From Grammothele lineata (taxonomy: Eukaryota > Basidiomycota > Agaricomycetes > Polyporales > Polyporaceae): a stretch of DNA of 64,000 nt. Location: positions 100,205 through 164,204 of the forward strand of contig NDFF03000094.1 in assembly GCA_002150815.3 (NCBI GenBank), in the 5' to 3' direction. Made by a program: the position numbers and the translations under genes. Numbering within the stretch: the first letter of the stretch is position 1; every line of letters begins with the position of its first letter. Shown in pieces: positions 36,976 through 48,017 of the stretch. The notes beneath the pieces were generated by a model, which was given only the letters and a program-made list of their open reading frames with translations, had not been told where the DNA came from and made no database searches.

Positions 36976-37830
36976 TCCTTTGGCAGTTGTTAGCCAGTAG
37001 TTGGGAGAGGCCGGGCCTGGTGCTGGCAGTGTCTTCGGCTCTTCGTCGTCGTTGATAGCGTATATCTATCTCTCGCATGCTATACTTGCTTACTACTACC
37101 TCTCGTCGAGCCCCGTTTAGCTTAGGTTGACCGCCACTACATACAAGACAGTCGCGATTCGCGGTGATCGCAATGTATTACGAGCACATACGGTTAGAGA
37201 ATACTAAACAATGCCTCATCACAAGATCTGCAGTCTTCGATGTGCCGCGCGGTCTACCCTCGCGCGGTTCAAGCTTGTATGCGCGACTCAAAGGAACGTG
37301 CGATGCCTACCAGACTGTTGTCGTTTCCCCCAAAGCTGCTGTCTAACGCTCGAGAGTCCATGCGACATCTGAAGGTTGCCCGCGACGGCCCTTGTGACCT
37401 GGGGGCCATGGTGTAGGAAAGACCTGTGAGGATCGCGAAACGGCGTAAATGTGAAATTTCCGTGGGTGCTTTGTGACCGGGGCGTGCAGAACTAAAACGG
37501 TACGAGAAAGGGGATTCAAATGTTCAACAGCTGGCTTATCCTTGGAATCGCGGATATAGCACAAATCATTATGGAACGGGCACAGTCGATGTGCAGTATG
37601 AATCAAATACTGATTTGCAATGGACGTCTCGTCGAAGCATAATCCCCGGGAAGCCGGCTTCCTCCGTGCCATCGGCCATGCTGAACTCTCCGACTCCGGT
37701 GTTGTGGCTATTCACCATGTTGAGGCCCCAACGATAAAAAGCACGCTCCACCAGGCCTTCGTCCGCACGTTCATCTTCGTCCGACACCCACGACTGCCAC
37801 ACCTCCTCTCAGGCATACGATCCCACGACC
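36976..37830. other. Intergenic, promoter of the hydrolase
   Basis: These 855 bases have no credible gene. A GATAAAAAGC element near 37733 lies about 95 bases before the hydrolase ATG and may act as its TATA element. Confidence 0.45.
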
Positions 37831-38874
37831 ATGGCAGACAAAACCACCCCCGACCGCGTGCGCCTCCTAACCTCGGCCGACGGGACGCGCATCTGGGCCG
37901 AGTCCGCCGGGGACGCGTCGAAACCCGCGATCGTCTTCGTCCACGGGCTCTCGTGCACCGCGCTCGGCTGGGACAAGCAGTTCGCGGACCCCGCCCTCCT
38001 GAAAGCTTTCCACCTAGTGCGGTACGAGATGCGCGGGCACGGCCGGAGCGGGAAGCCCCTTGACGAGGGCGCGTACGCGTCCGCGCGGTACGCGGAGGAC
38101 TTCAAGGCCGTGTGCGACGCGTTTAGCGTCGTGCGCCCGATCCTTGCGGGATGGTGAGTGCGCGTGTGCCGTCCGAGTGGCGCTCAATTGTGTTGGCGAG
38201 AGTATGGGGAGAGGGACGCTGACGGCGGTGCGAACCCTTCGCAGGAGCCTGGGAGGTGAGTGTGCACGCTGTCCTTGCAGGTCAGAGGACGGCTTCTAAC
38301 GACCGTATGTGCTTTGTGCCTGTGTGGATTGTGTGAGTCGCTAGGCGCAATCGCGGTGGACGTCATTACCGCATACGGTCCGGAGTACCTCGCAGGCATC
38401 CTCTACATCGGCGGGTCAATCATGACGATACACCACGCCCCTGCGACCATGCACCCAGCTCTCGTCGCGCTCGTGCCGCGCTGCATGTCAGAGAACGCGG
38501 ACGAGCTCGCAGGGGCTGCGGAGGACTTCGTCGATTCGTGCGTCAAGGAGCCGCTGCCGTTCGAGGTAAAACTCCAGTGGATGGGTGGGTTCACGATGCA
38601 GCCGCGCCTCGCACGCCAATGGAGCGTTATGCGCTCCCAGGACTACACGGTGTGGGAGAAGACCGCGAGAAAGATCCCAGTGGCGATTATACAAGGGACG
38701 GAGGACGAGCACTGCCTCTATGACAACACGATCAGCCACGCGAAGAGCGTATACGATGACGTGGAGGTGAAGATGCTGGAGGGGATTGGACACTCACCGC
38801 ATTTTGAGGCATCAGAGGACACCAACCGATTCATATTGGGTTGGGCAGCGACGAAGAAGCTCCTGCGAGGTTGA
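37831..38874 (+). CDS. Alpha/beta hydrolase
   Basis: Three exons (37831-38153, 38245-38255, 38345-38874) give 287 residues. Features are IVFVHGLSCTALGWD (HG oxyanion region), RYEMRGHGRSGKP, the nucleophile elbow GWSLGG with catalytic Ser, a likely acid Asp in IQGTEDEHCLYD, and the catalytic His in EGIGHSPHFEASED. The middle exon is only 11 bases (GAGCCTGGGAG) and carries the serine. Skipping it shifts the frame and destroys the elbow; no other acceptor gives the motif. The cap region and short length fit esterase, epoxide-hydrolase-like or C-C hydrolase enzymes; the substrate is unknown. No signal peptide is visible, so a cytosolic location is likely. Confidence 0.9.
38245..38255 (+). other. 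11-base micro-exon coding the catalytic serine
   Basis: The exon is preceded by CCTTCGCAG and followed by GTGAGT. It joins GGATG and GCGCAATC to give GGA TGG AGC CTG GGA GGC, that is G-W-S-L-G-G. Confidence 0.85.
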
Positions 38875-39434
38875 ATGGTAAGCAGATCACTACTTCCATT
38901 GGCGTCGGTACATCGCTCATAAGCTGATCAATTATTCTGCAATCTCGGATCGTTCGAACACAAGTATATTATGGTCCCACTGGTATCCTATGTAATTGGG
39001 TTACATGCCTAAAGTATCCCATTCCTATGAGCACAACAGTAGCCTCAACGGTGTAAACCCATCTCACCAATGACGATTCACTGTCTCCGTTAAACCTAGG
39101 TGTGCGTCTCGCGCCAGAGACAACCGATGTTGCAACACAAAGACGTCGTACTCTCATGAATGTGGTTTCTGCCTGGAGACGGTACTGTGTGGTACACTGC
39201 TGTCCCGGCCTCCTGGGACTGAGATGCGCTTGCCCTGAAGATAGTGCCTCGTGCTAGTGGCTAGGTGTGACCCAGGAGGAGTGTATGAGGTCAAACTGCC
39301 TTCTGTGAACGGTCGAGCTAATCTGAGATTGTTGCTTGAGTCTCAGTATATACGTCAATGAACTAAGAAAGCAGAGCGCACTGCATTTATGCCAAGACAG
39401 ACATGCCCTTCTCTATCCGAAGATCTCCTCTCGT
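38875..39434. other. Intergenic between convergent genes
   Basis: These 560 bases separate two 3' ends. No gene, RNA or repeat was seen. Confidence 0.5.
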
Positions 39435-39968
39435 CTACTTTTTACGCTCTTCTTTGATGGAGACACGTTTCTTGATGCGGGGTTTTGACCCGGCTTTTAT
39501 GGCGCTTTTTTCTGAACGTGGTTCCACTGAAACTGGCCGCTCCTCAGGCAGGTCTTTAGCCTTGCGAGGCCGTGAAGGAACAAACAGTGTATGGACGAGA
39601 CCTGTCGAAAGCATGCGAGCCACGAAGCCAACGGCGAGGGCGCATATGGCGGCTGCGCCAACGAAGACGTAGAGTGGGTAGACGTTGCGTGCTATTGAAA
39701 GCGCGATAGCGTAAGGGGTGAAGACAAAGATGTCGAGGACTACTTGTGTGAGCACTATCACAGGTGCGAACAGGTAGATGATAGGGCGAAAGAGCACAGC
39801 GAGTGGGGTTGCGAGGGAGCGTATGACCGCGACGGTTGAGCGGGAGAAGAGGCTGTAGGATAGGCTGAGGGCTTGGCCGAGGAAGCGGGCGAGCTCGACA
39901 ATGGGAGGTGACTGGGCAGCTATTGCGTCTCGAGCCGCGGGTGTCGGGGTGATCGCCGGCTGGCTCAT
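39435..39968 (-). CDS. Intronless membrane protein (177 residues), unknown
   Basis: A single exon runs from 39968 to 39435. The protein begins MSQPAITPTPAARDAIAAQS and has hydrophobic segments at about residues 44-66, 66-92 (LFRPIIYLFAPVIVLTQVVL) and 97-125. It ends in a basic tail RKAKDLPEERP to KKRVSIKEERKK. This suggests a small organelle-membrane protein with a basic cytosolic tail; the tail is not a canonical KKxx ER-retrieval signal. No family is recognised. Lack of introns is unusual among its neighbours. The codon pattern and clear start make it likely to be real. Confidence 0.65.
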   Translation of the reverse strand: MSQPAITPTPAARDAIAAQSPPIVELARFLGQALSLSYSLFSRSTVAVIRSLATPLAVLFRPIIYLFAPVIVLTQVVLDIFVFTPYAIALSIARNVYPLYVFVGAAAICALAVGFVARMLSTGLVHTLFVPSRPRKAKDLPEERPVSVEPRSEKSAIKAGSKPRIKKRVSIKEERKK

Positions 39969-40775
39969 CGTGGTGCGGTGTCGGAAGAGACGAGGTTGGT
40001 TGGGAGCCTGAGCAGGTCGATGTCGATGTCGGACCCCGACTAGGTCGGCGACGTCATGTGGGGTTTAGCGCCCCCGCGACCAACCCAAATTGGAGGCACA
40101 AGCGCTCAAGCCAACGACAGCAAATTCTCGGTGACGTTGCTTGTTTCACGTCATCCTCATGGACTCTTCCTTCACCGAGTACACCGACAAGGATTGTACG
40201 ACGGTCATTTACGGCTACTTCGGTAAGACAAACGACGTAAAGGCTGACTGATATGAAGATAGAACTTTCGACTTGACCAAGCATGACGGCCCTGGCAGTC
40301 CATTAGTACCCGTGCAAGTCCTGACGCTGCGCAACCGTGGAGGTTAAGACACCTTGAATGGAACATGATAGGCATCATTCGGCATTGTCCTCTGTAAAAT
40401 GCTGAGGGTAGGTATGCCTTTGGCACAAGAATATGCATCTAATTTGCGTTGAGGTGGACGTGATAGAGATCGTACGGGTCCCTTGATTGCCAAAGAAGCT
40501 ATCGTCGGGCGTCGGCGTGTTGCCGCATTCTGCTGAATCTTCCTGTATACGACCCTCGACTGCCTTCTTCGCCACTTTCTTTAGTCAGCCGAGCACGCGT
40601 CATCCGAGCACTCTACACAGACGTAAGGTGTCGTAAACTCCACCGGAACCTCGATACGAATTCATGCCAGGTATAAGTATCTGAACGAAGAGCTCACAAG
40701 GAACACAGCAATACCCTACCCACCTACCTAGACACGCGAGAACACCAGATACCTCTTCTTCTAAACCTCACTCAC
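39969..40775. other. Divergent intergenic region
   Basis: This 807-base stretch lies between the membrane protein and FAD monooxygenase 2. It contains one possible 50-residue spliced reading at 40159-40347, discussed as a finding but not called as a gene. Confidence 0.4.
40672..40679 (+). promoter_or_regulatory. TATA-like element of FAD monooxygenase 2
   Basis: TATAAGTA lies about 97 bases before the ATG at 40776. Confidence 0.45.
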
Positions 40776-42600
40776 ATGTCTACCTCTCCCAGACTCCGTG
40801 TCGCGATCGCGTACGTCGCAGCCAATTTTCTCATTATTATCACTCTTGTTCTGACTGCAAATCGACTGCCTAGTGGTGCCGGACTCGGTGGACTTGTCCT
40901 CGCTTTGTTTTTGCAAAAGAACTGCCCGGACGTCACCTTCAATGTCTACGAGGCGGCACACCAACTCGGCGAGATCGGCGCTGGAATCGGCGTGTGGCCT
41001 CGTGTCTGGGAGATCCTCCGTCAACTCGGCCTCGAAGAGGACATGACCCAAATCATGGGGACACCCGAACCCCACGGTGATATCTTGACGCCAATAGCTT
41101 GATCAAACCCGTACTTACGTCTTTTCGTTCTAGGCTCGCCTTTGAATCTCCGTAAAGGCGACGAGAAAGAACTCCTGACGGTTCGAAACACTTTCCCCCT
41201 CAGTAGGTGCCGCGGGCTTATTGTACCGGGTGCACAAAGTTGACCAGAAACGCCTACTACAGTGCGCTCCTTCCATCGCGCCGACTGGCAGAAAGTCCTT
41301 GTGAAACACCTCCATTCAGTGGACAAGGTCCTTCACTTCTCCAAGCGTCTCGAGTCCTGCGTCAAGCCCACGTCCGACACCGAACCAATTACCCTCCATT
41401 TCAAAGATGGCACCGAGGCCACATGCGACCTCCTTGTGGGTAGCGACGGGATCCACTCGGCAGTTAGGCGTAGCATGTATGCTGCGCTCGCGGCAGAAGC
41501 CGAGGGCGCGCTGAAGGACGAGCTCTTAGCTATGTCGGAGCCGGTGTGGTCTGGCACGGTCGCATATCGCGGGCTTGTTCCCGCGAACAAGGTGCCGAAG
41601 GAAATCTTGGAGGAAGCATTACAGCAGAACATCGTTCGTGATTTCTCGATTTCTCCTGAACGAAGCGATGCTGATGTTGTGCGCGATGGCATTGTAGTGG
41701 GCTGGCAAATTAAAGGTAATGGCATCTCTGCACACATCAACAGTCTTAACTGCCAGCTGACAAAAGGGCTTAGCACCTGATAATTTTCCCGATCACTCAC
41801 GGCGAAATCGTCAACATTGTCGCCTTCGTCAGTACGCCGAGCAGCGAGGGCACCAAATACCAGGGCGCGTGGGTTCGCCAAGTCACCACAGAGGAGGTAG
41901 TGAAGCACTACGAGGGCTGGAATCAGAAGTTGCTGTCTCTCCTCGGCGTAAGGATGACAGTTCGAGATTTTCTGGTACACACTGACCGTTATTTGCTCGA
42001 AACAGTCTATGGAGAAAGTTACGAGTTGGGCTATCAACTTCGTTGGCCCCCTCCCAACGTATGTCAAAGGCCGAGTAGCTATTCTAGGGGATGCGGTACG
42101 TCAACATACTACCAAGAATTATGAACACCCGGTGACTCTGATATACCGCAGGCGCACGCCATGACACCTCACCAGGGTTCCGGTGCCGGCCAGTCCATCG
42201 AGGTATGCATGCCACAGCCTCTCTCTATTCCGTCTCGACTGGACCTAATCTTCTCACGTTGTAACCTCAGGACGGCTTCATACTGGCCTCGATCATCGCC
42301 CAGCACAACGTCACGCGCTCTAACCTCCCGGAGGCTCTCAAAATCTACGACGAGATCCGCCGGCCCTTCTCCCAGGGCGTCCAACGCCGTTCGCGCGAAA
42401 GCGGATGCACCTATGAGCTCTTGCGCCTCGGCTGGGAGAACATCAGCGCGGCGCAGAGCACTGCTGGAGAGTATACGCCGGAGATGTTAAAGGCGCTTGG
42501 GGATACACATGAGGAGGAGATCGGGTGGGTGGCTGACCCGAAGAGCATCATGGATGACAGGGACAAGGCAGTCGAGTTGTTGCTGGCGTTGCATCCCTGA
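40776..42600 (+). CDS. FAD-dependent monooxygenase, paralogue of 19125-21034
   Basis: Nine exons (40776-40810, 40874-41076, 41134-41202, 41248-41633, 41698-41715, 41774-41947, 42006-42095, 42152-42202, 42271-42600) give 451 residues. Motifs are RVAIAGAGLGGLVLA (FAD Rossmann site), GAGIGVWPRVWEIL, SFHRADWQKVLVKHL, LLVGSDGIHS, WAGKLKHLIIFPITHGEIVNIVAF and AILGDAAHAMTPHQGSGAGQS. It is a probable NAD(P)H-dependent aromatic hydroxylase of unknown substrate. Exons 5 to 8 are 18, 174, 90 and 51 bases, exactly as in the paralogue. Intron 1 is 63 bases and stop-free, so an unspliced reading stays open but would break the FAD site. The exon 3/4 join was placed by frame and by the FHRADW motif. The copy appears intact. 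Confidence 0.9.
41698..41715 (+). other. 18-base micro-exon in FAD monooxygenase 2
   Basis: TGG GCT GGC AAA TTA AAG (WAGKLK) lies between acceptor TTGTAG and donor GTAATG. It is in the same position and of the same length as in the paralogue at 19993-20010. Confidence 0.8.
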
Positions 42601-43938
42601 GTGTATTCAGAGAGATGCAAGATATGGTGCTCGTGTACAAATATGTCAGAAACGCAGAAGCAATGTAGAAGTACGGGTTGGAGGTGCATATAGGCGCCCG
42701 ATCCGAAGTAGGCGTTGTTTGGTTCAGAAGCTGTTGCCAAACAATCACGTAAACACTCTTGTGCCTGAGAAAGGCAAGTGAGTGATTCTTCACATCGACA
42801 TCCCTCTGAACTGTCACACATATTTGCAGCATCGGCGATCGATATGATCTTGCACTTGTTTTTTTCTCTCTCTCATCTTCTGCCTGCTTCTCCCGAACAC
42901 GAACCGAACAACGGCACGATTGCAAAGCCCACGAAACAGTGCTGAGATTGATACGCCTTTCAAGGTCTCGGGCCGTTGTTCCGCCCAATGTGCCTGTAGT
43001 TTGCGCATTGCGTTTTATTGGCAGATATCCGTGTCTTGCGTCTTCATGGACGAGCTTGGAAGATGTTGCTCACCAAATGGTACGATTTCTACAACATCAG
43101 AGTTGACCTGGCGTATCACTATCAAATGCATCACTGCTTGTTCATTCAACACTGAGCGACCTAAGGTCGACCACAGCATGAATGAACAGAATACGTCGCT
43201 TCGGCTGGTCCTTGGGGTTGCTGAGTGGGGTGAGCATGTGTTCTCCGCTTTCTGGCATGTCATGGCTGATCAAGTTTGGTTTTTCTCGGACTAGCAGATG
43301 AAGCAATCTAATTGCTCGCCGACTGGACTCGACTGTCTCCTCCCATCGCACGCATGCCTCATGGCACGCATCTTCATGTCGGCACACCATATGCGCCCAC
43401 ACTGATGGGGCGTGAATCAGCATCAAGGCGACGTAAATCAGCGTAAGGCGTCTTCTATGGAGCACGACGCATTGCGTCGAGTCACAGGCCTGCGCTACTA
43501 TTTGAGTCATTCATGAGCTCCCTTACCTACACATCGCCTCTCGGACCGCTCCTCCAACGCTCAGAGATATCTGATCACACAGGACCAGTCCTGAATGTCG
43601 GTAAAAGTCCAGAACTTATCATTGAACATATACGAGGTGACTACGGAACTGGCACGGTCAACATCGTTCCCATCATAAGGTAAGCAGCCCGGGGATATCT
43701 GGAAAATAATGTACACATCGAGAGACTGACAGGACTATGCATAAGTGAAGCAGCAGGTGAGGAAGTCAAGAGAAAGGTGGACGGTGCTCAGGGGGATGGT
43801 GTGGAGGCACGAAACACTAAAGTGCATATGCAACATGTCGGAGTCCACTGTGCATGGCGTTCAGCCACGTGCAAGGTCTCGTCGAGCAGAGACGTACCAT
43901 GAGGAGGAAGGTAGGCAGCTTACGGCCTGAGATGCTCC
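42601..43938. other. Intergenic between convergent genes
   Basis: These 1.34 kb hold only short open frames on both strands. The longest, minus 43510-43142 (122 codons), has no splice support or family resemblance. I see nothing firm. Confidence 0.45.
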
Positions 43939-44991
43939 TTAGACGTTTGCACTAACGCTCAGGCCCATCGCTCTCGCCCCAGCTCCCACCGCCCCCTCCC
44001 AGCCAAGGAAACGCTCGTTCGAAACTTTCCCAGGGGAGCCATACGACACCTCCTGGTCCATCCACGAAGCAATGCCCTTCGACCGCGCCCATATAGAAAT
44101 GAACAAGACGCGCTTCAGCTTCCGATTGAGGAAGAACCAATGCGAGCTCCACAAGAGCGCGCCGCGCCGGCGAACGCGCCCCCCTATAGGGAATTCGTCC
44201 GTGTCGTCGCTCGAGCCAGTGCTGCGCCGGCGCGGGGGTGCCTCGTCGACGTCGTAGTCGTCAAACTGGAACTGCGTCTCCTCGTCCGAGGAGGCCGCAT
44301 CGTCGTCGGGGGAGCCGACCTCGTCCTCGTCGTCCGAGTAGTCGTTCGCGTGCGGGTCGAACTCCATGTCGGGCGCGTACGAGTACACCTCGCACTCGGA
44401 GAGCTTGATGTGCTCGTCCAGGCATTGGTAGAGGGTGGGGTGCGTGCCCGACTGTGCGCGGGACGGGGCACGGGGGCTCGGCTTGACGTAGAAGTCCAGC
44501 GGAGACGAAGAGGTGGGCACGGAGGAGGGGAAGAAGTCGGACGAGGAGGGCGGATAGGACGAGTATGTCCGTGGCGCATGGAGGCCGGAGCGGTGGGGCG
44601 ATACGAGCGTCGTGCTGAGCGCGTTAAGGACGCTCGCGCCCGACTCCTCGCGGTTGAAGTGGTAGGGGCGCACGTCGGAGAACTCATGGTCGGGAAAGGC
44701 GACATTGAGAGTCGCGATGAGGAGGTAGAGTGTCTTGCGCGACTGGTGCTCCTGTATAGGGCCAAAAGGGGTCATCTCCGACTCGCGGTCCAGCACCATG
44801 TCTGTGGGGAGCGGGGGTGAGTGCGAGACTTCGTCCGCGTATGCATTCTCGAGGTCGCGGAAGAGCTTCTTGTCGCGCTTGATGTTCTTGCAGCTATAGG
44901 CTTCGATGCGGGTGTGGACCGAGCACTCGGGACCCTCATGGGTAAGTGCTTGGGCGAGGCGGGAGAGTTCGGGCACCTCAATGTACTTCAT
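43939..44991 (-). CDS. maf1: Maf1, repressor of RNA polymerase III
   Basis: Maf1 binds RNA polymerase III and blocks tRNA and 5S gene transcription when nutrients or TOR signalling fall. One exon gives 350 residues. The N-terminal block MKYIEVPELSRLAQALTH, IEAYSCKNIKRDKKL, PFGPIQEHQSRKTLYLLIAT and LNVAFPDHEFSDVRPYHF are Maf1 hallmarks. The C-terminal block WSSHWFFLNRKLKRVLFISI matches the second conserved region. Between them is a fungal-type insert rich in Ser/Pro and Asp/Glu (SDDEDEVGSPDDD), with likely regulatory phosphorylation sites. The open frame extends upstream to 45333, but the family start MKYIEVPE places the ATG at 44991. The absence of introns is unusual for this window. Expected in nucleus and cytoplasm. 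Confidence 0.93.
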   Translation of the reverse strand: MKYIEVPELSRLAQALTHEGPECSVHTRIEAYSCKNIKRDKKLFRDLENAYADEVSHSPPLPTDMVLDRESEMTPFGPIQEHQSRKTLYLLIATLNVAFPDHEFSDVRPYHFNREESGASVLNALSTTLVSPHRSGLHAPRTYSSYPPSSSDFFPSSVPTSSSPLDFYVKPSPRAPSRAQSGTHPTLYQCLDEHIKLSECEVYSYAPDMEFDPHANDYSDDEDEVGSPDDDAASSDEETQFQFDDYDVDEAPPRRRSTGSSDDTDEFPIGGRVRRRGALLWSSHWFFLNRKLKRVLFISIWARSKGIASWMDQEVSYGSPGKVSNERFLGWEGAVGAGARAMGLSVSANV

Positions 44992-46135
44992 AGCGGAAAG
45001 GGCGCAGGAGAGACAGGGAGAGGTGTATGGAGGTGTTGTAAGGTGCGTACAATAGGATAGGATGCGTGCTGCAGGTGTATGCTGGCCAGCGGCTGGAGGA
45101 CTCGGACTGGAGGTTGATAATAAGCGTTGGGAGTCGTGATCGGCCGGCGTTACGTTTGAGTTTGCGCCCAAAGTCGTCGAGGGGAGAGGTGTGCTGCGGT
45201 GGGAGGAAACCTTAGGAAAGTGAAGGTGGTCGGGCGGGATGAAGGCGGGCTGGGGTCGAGCGGCGGGCCAGGAGGCGGAGGCGGTGGGAGAGGAGCGCCG
45301 CGCGGAAGCCTGCCGCCGGACATCGTGCGTCATGTTTGGCCTTGGTTTGTCTCTCCGATCCCGACGCCCGTGTCCTCCTCCGCCCCTTGCGCTCGCGCAC
45401 GTTCACACTTCCTACTCCTCGAATTATACTCCCCATTCTAGAAGCATATTGAGTGCGGCTTGTGCGAGCAGCGAGCGACATCATACTCGCGCCGTTGCAG
45501 CCGTCTCGCACAGATAACGCCCATATGTAGGGTACCTCTCTCCCTTCCCGCCTGCTCACCCCAAGTACGTTGTTTAGGCAAGGGGACTGGCCTCCTTTCT
45601 TCCGCCCATGATTTAAGCTCAACGGTCAATCGGTCATGGGGTTTCCATGGGAGAGAAGGGGGTAATGAACTGCCAAGAACGCCTCCGACGAGTCCTTAGC
45701 CTATTAGAGGGACTGTTGCGTCCCTTTAAAGTTAAGGAACGCCGGCCCAGACCCTCGGCTACTCTTACCATCCCGGGCTTATTAGAGTCCTATACCTGGA
45801 TGTTCAATCGGGAGAATGGCTGGAGGATCTGTTAAGTTGCGAACTCGGAACGAGGTGCCTTCTGTGTATACACACAGTCTCGTGTGTTCTCAATGCACTT
45901 ACATAGTTGGTACCTCCGCCTGCCCAAATACACAGGCTCCGCACTGTCATGATTTTCGGCGCCCCAACTGGCGCCTTGTGGCCCGAATGCCACGCAAGCC
46001 TACTTCAGAAGTTGTTGATCATTCAGCCACCACCTTGCACTCTCCCCCGCTTCCCCTAGGTGAGTATCCGGCTAGCAAGAATTCCACGCACCTTAGTCCA
46101 GGATCTCATGTTTGACCGCCTTCGCAGTGACAAAA
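44992..46135. promoter_or_regulatory. Divergent promoter region, maf1 and HET gene
   Basis: These 1.14 kb lie between divergent starts. The part nearest maf1 is an open frame continuous with it but lacks the family sequence, so it is taken as 5' leader. No other gene was seen. Confidence 0.45.
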
Positions 46136-48017
46136 ATGTGGTTGCTTAGTACGGCCCGCGCCGAGCTGCGCTTCTTCTCTGATCCCAACGACGTGCTTGA
46201 AGGCTATGCCATCCTTTCACACGTATGGCACACAGACGAGCAGACCTTCCAGAAGGTGCAGAGTATCAGCGTTCTGTGCCAGGAGACAGGGGCCAACCCG
46301 CGAGGCTTCGTATCTGACAAGATCAAGCAGTCGTGCATCCTCGCCGAGAAGCACGGCCACACGTGGATCTGGATCGACACCTGCTGCATCGACAAGACGA
46401 GTAGCGCAGAACTCTCGGAGGCCGTTAACTCGATGTTTCGGTACTATGCGCTCTCTGAAGTCTGTTACGCATACCTCCGCGATGTCCGAACCGGGGATGG
46501 CACTGGTGACCAGAAGGAAGAGAGCTCCCTCGACACTCAGAACCTCGCGCCAGAGTTGGTGGAACAGTTCAAGTCCAGTCGCTGGCATACGCGCGGCTGG
46601 ACGCTGCAGGAGTTGCTCGCACCGAGGATGGTCGTTTTCTTGTCCGCCCAATGGGTCATCTTCGGGTCGCGAGCTGATCTCGCCGCTACGCTCGAAGATA
46701 TCAGTAATATCCCCGAAAGCGTCCTTACGAAGGAGCAGCAGCTAGACGAGTTCAGCATCGCACAAAGGATGTCATGGGCTGCAGGCCGACAAACAACCCG
46801 CCTCGAAGACCGAGCCTATTCCTTGATGGGCATCTTCGGTATTCATATTCCAACAATATACGGCGAAGGTCAACAAGCATTCTACAGGCTACAAGAAGAA
46901 ATTATGCGGAATTCCATCGACACGACTCTATTTGCTTGGGGTTTTGATCCGTCATTCACGGAACGTGTCGATTGCCTCAAGGAGCCTCCTGATTTAGCCA
47001 ACGCGAACGAGATTTGTCTTCTCGCACCATCTCCGTCGTCATTCGCAGGGTGCGGAAAGGTGGTTCCTGACCTGTCTCCTACGAAACGGATCATGGTGAG
47101 TGCTATTCGGTTTGTGCATGAAACAAGCTACCAACACGCTCTCCTCTTCAAAGCCTCGATTCGTGTACGAAGACTCAGATTCTACCAGAATACCCACCTT
47201 TTCATTAACCTCCTACGGAGTCCTTGCTCATATCCCAATTATACCGTGGGGGCTCCCGCATCACGCTGCAATGCTGCATTGCTCCTATGTCGGTTCGGAA
47301 AAAAGCTCGTTGGGTTTGATCTTCACGTACAATGTGAAGACCCCTGACCTCAATCGCCCTCAATGCAGCTGCACACAATCGAGTCGGTTCCAACGCCGCG
47401 TCGTAAGGGTTGACCCTCTAATACACCAAGACGCGCTTGCGCATGGGTGGCGGAGCATCTATTTCCGTTCCAGGCCCCCTGCTCCTGTCAACTATACCCG
47501 TTTACCCCCCGCTGTCTATCAAGCAGTAAAACAAACAGGCAACAAGATCTCCTCCCCTTTCCGTTTTAGCGAGAGATGCTTCCAGCAGCTCGTAGAGGCG
47601 GGATTTCGCATCACGCCCAACGTTCCACCTGCTTGGATAGGCAGCCCCCCTGCGACATTCCGCGCGGAAAAAACGCTGAATGGCGAGCTTTTCCCCAGCG
47701 GATTCACTTTGCGCATCGGAATATGCGAACGCTCTTTACGTCCTTCGACGGCAGGTCTATCACGTCCTCATTGGGCCACTTTTGAATATATTGCGCCTCG
47801 CATGCCATTGCCAGGATCATTGGAACCAGGCTTAACCGTCCCCGAACACATATGCGACACCGACCATATATCACATTGGAGCAAGGGGATGAAGGACTTC
47901 GTTGTTGAAAATAAACCCAACGCTGAAGCTACTCGATGGATAGTCACGTTCTCAACGTGTCCCCTGAATCCGTCCGGTGCAACCCTGGTTCTGCAGAAGT
48001 TTGAACCGTCGAAGTAG
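46136..48017 (+). CDS. HET-domain (heterokaryon incompatibility) protein
   Basis: Two exons (46136-47095, 47154-48017) give 607 residues. The HET domain fills the first 250: MWLLSTARAELRFFSDPNDV, EGYAILSHVWHTDEQTFQ, HTWIWIDTCCIDKTSSAEL, SEAVNSMFRYYALSEVCYAY, SRWHTRGWTLQELLAP and the trailing AYSLMGIFGIHIPTIYGEGQ. HET domains are TIR-like modules that can trigger cell death after nonself recognition in filamentous fungi. The C-terminal half has no NACHT, WD or ankyrin repeats that I can see, so its partner or trigger is unknown. Basidiomycetes carry many such genes of unproven role. The start at 46136 matches the usual MxLLxT opening. The gene appears complete. Confidence 0.9.

Noticed and set aside
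45000..45333. A 114-codon N-terminal extension of Maf1.
   Set aside because: The family begins with MKY-I/L-EIPEL-type sequence; the extension is Ser/Pro-rich GC-driven reading with no match, so it is treated as leader.
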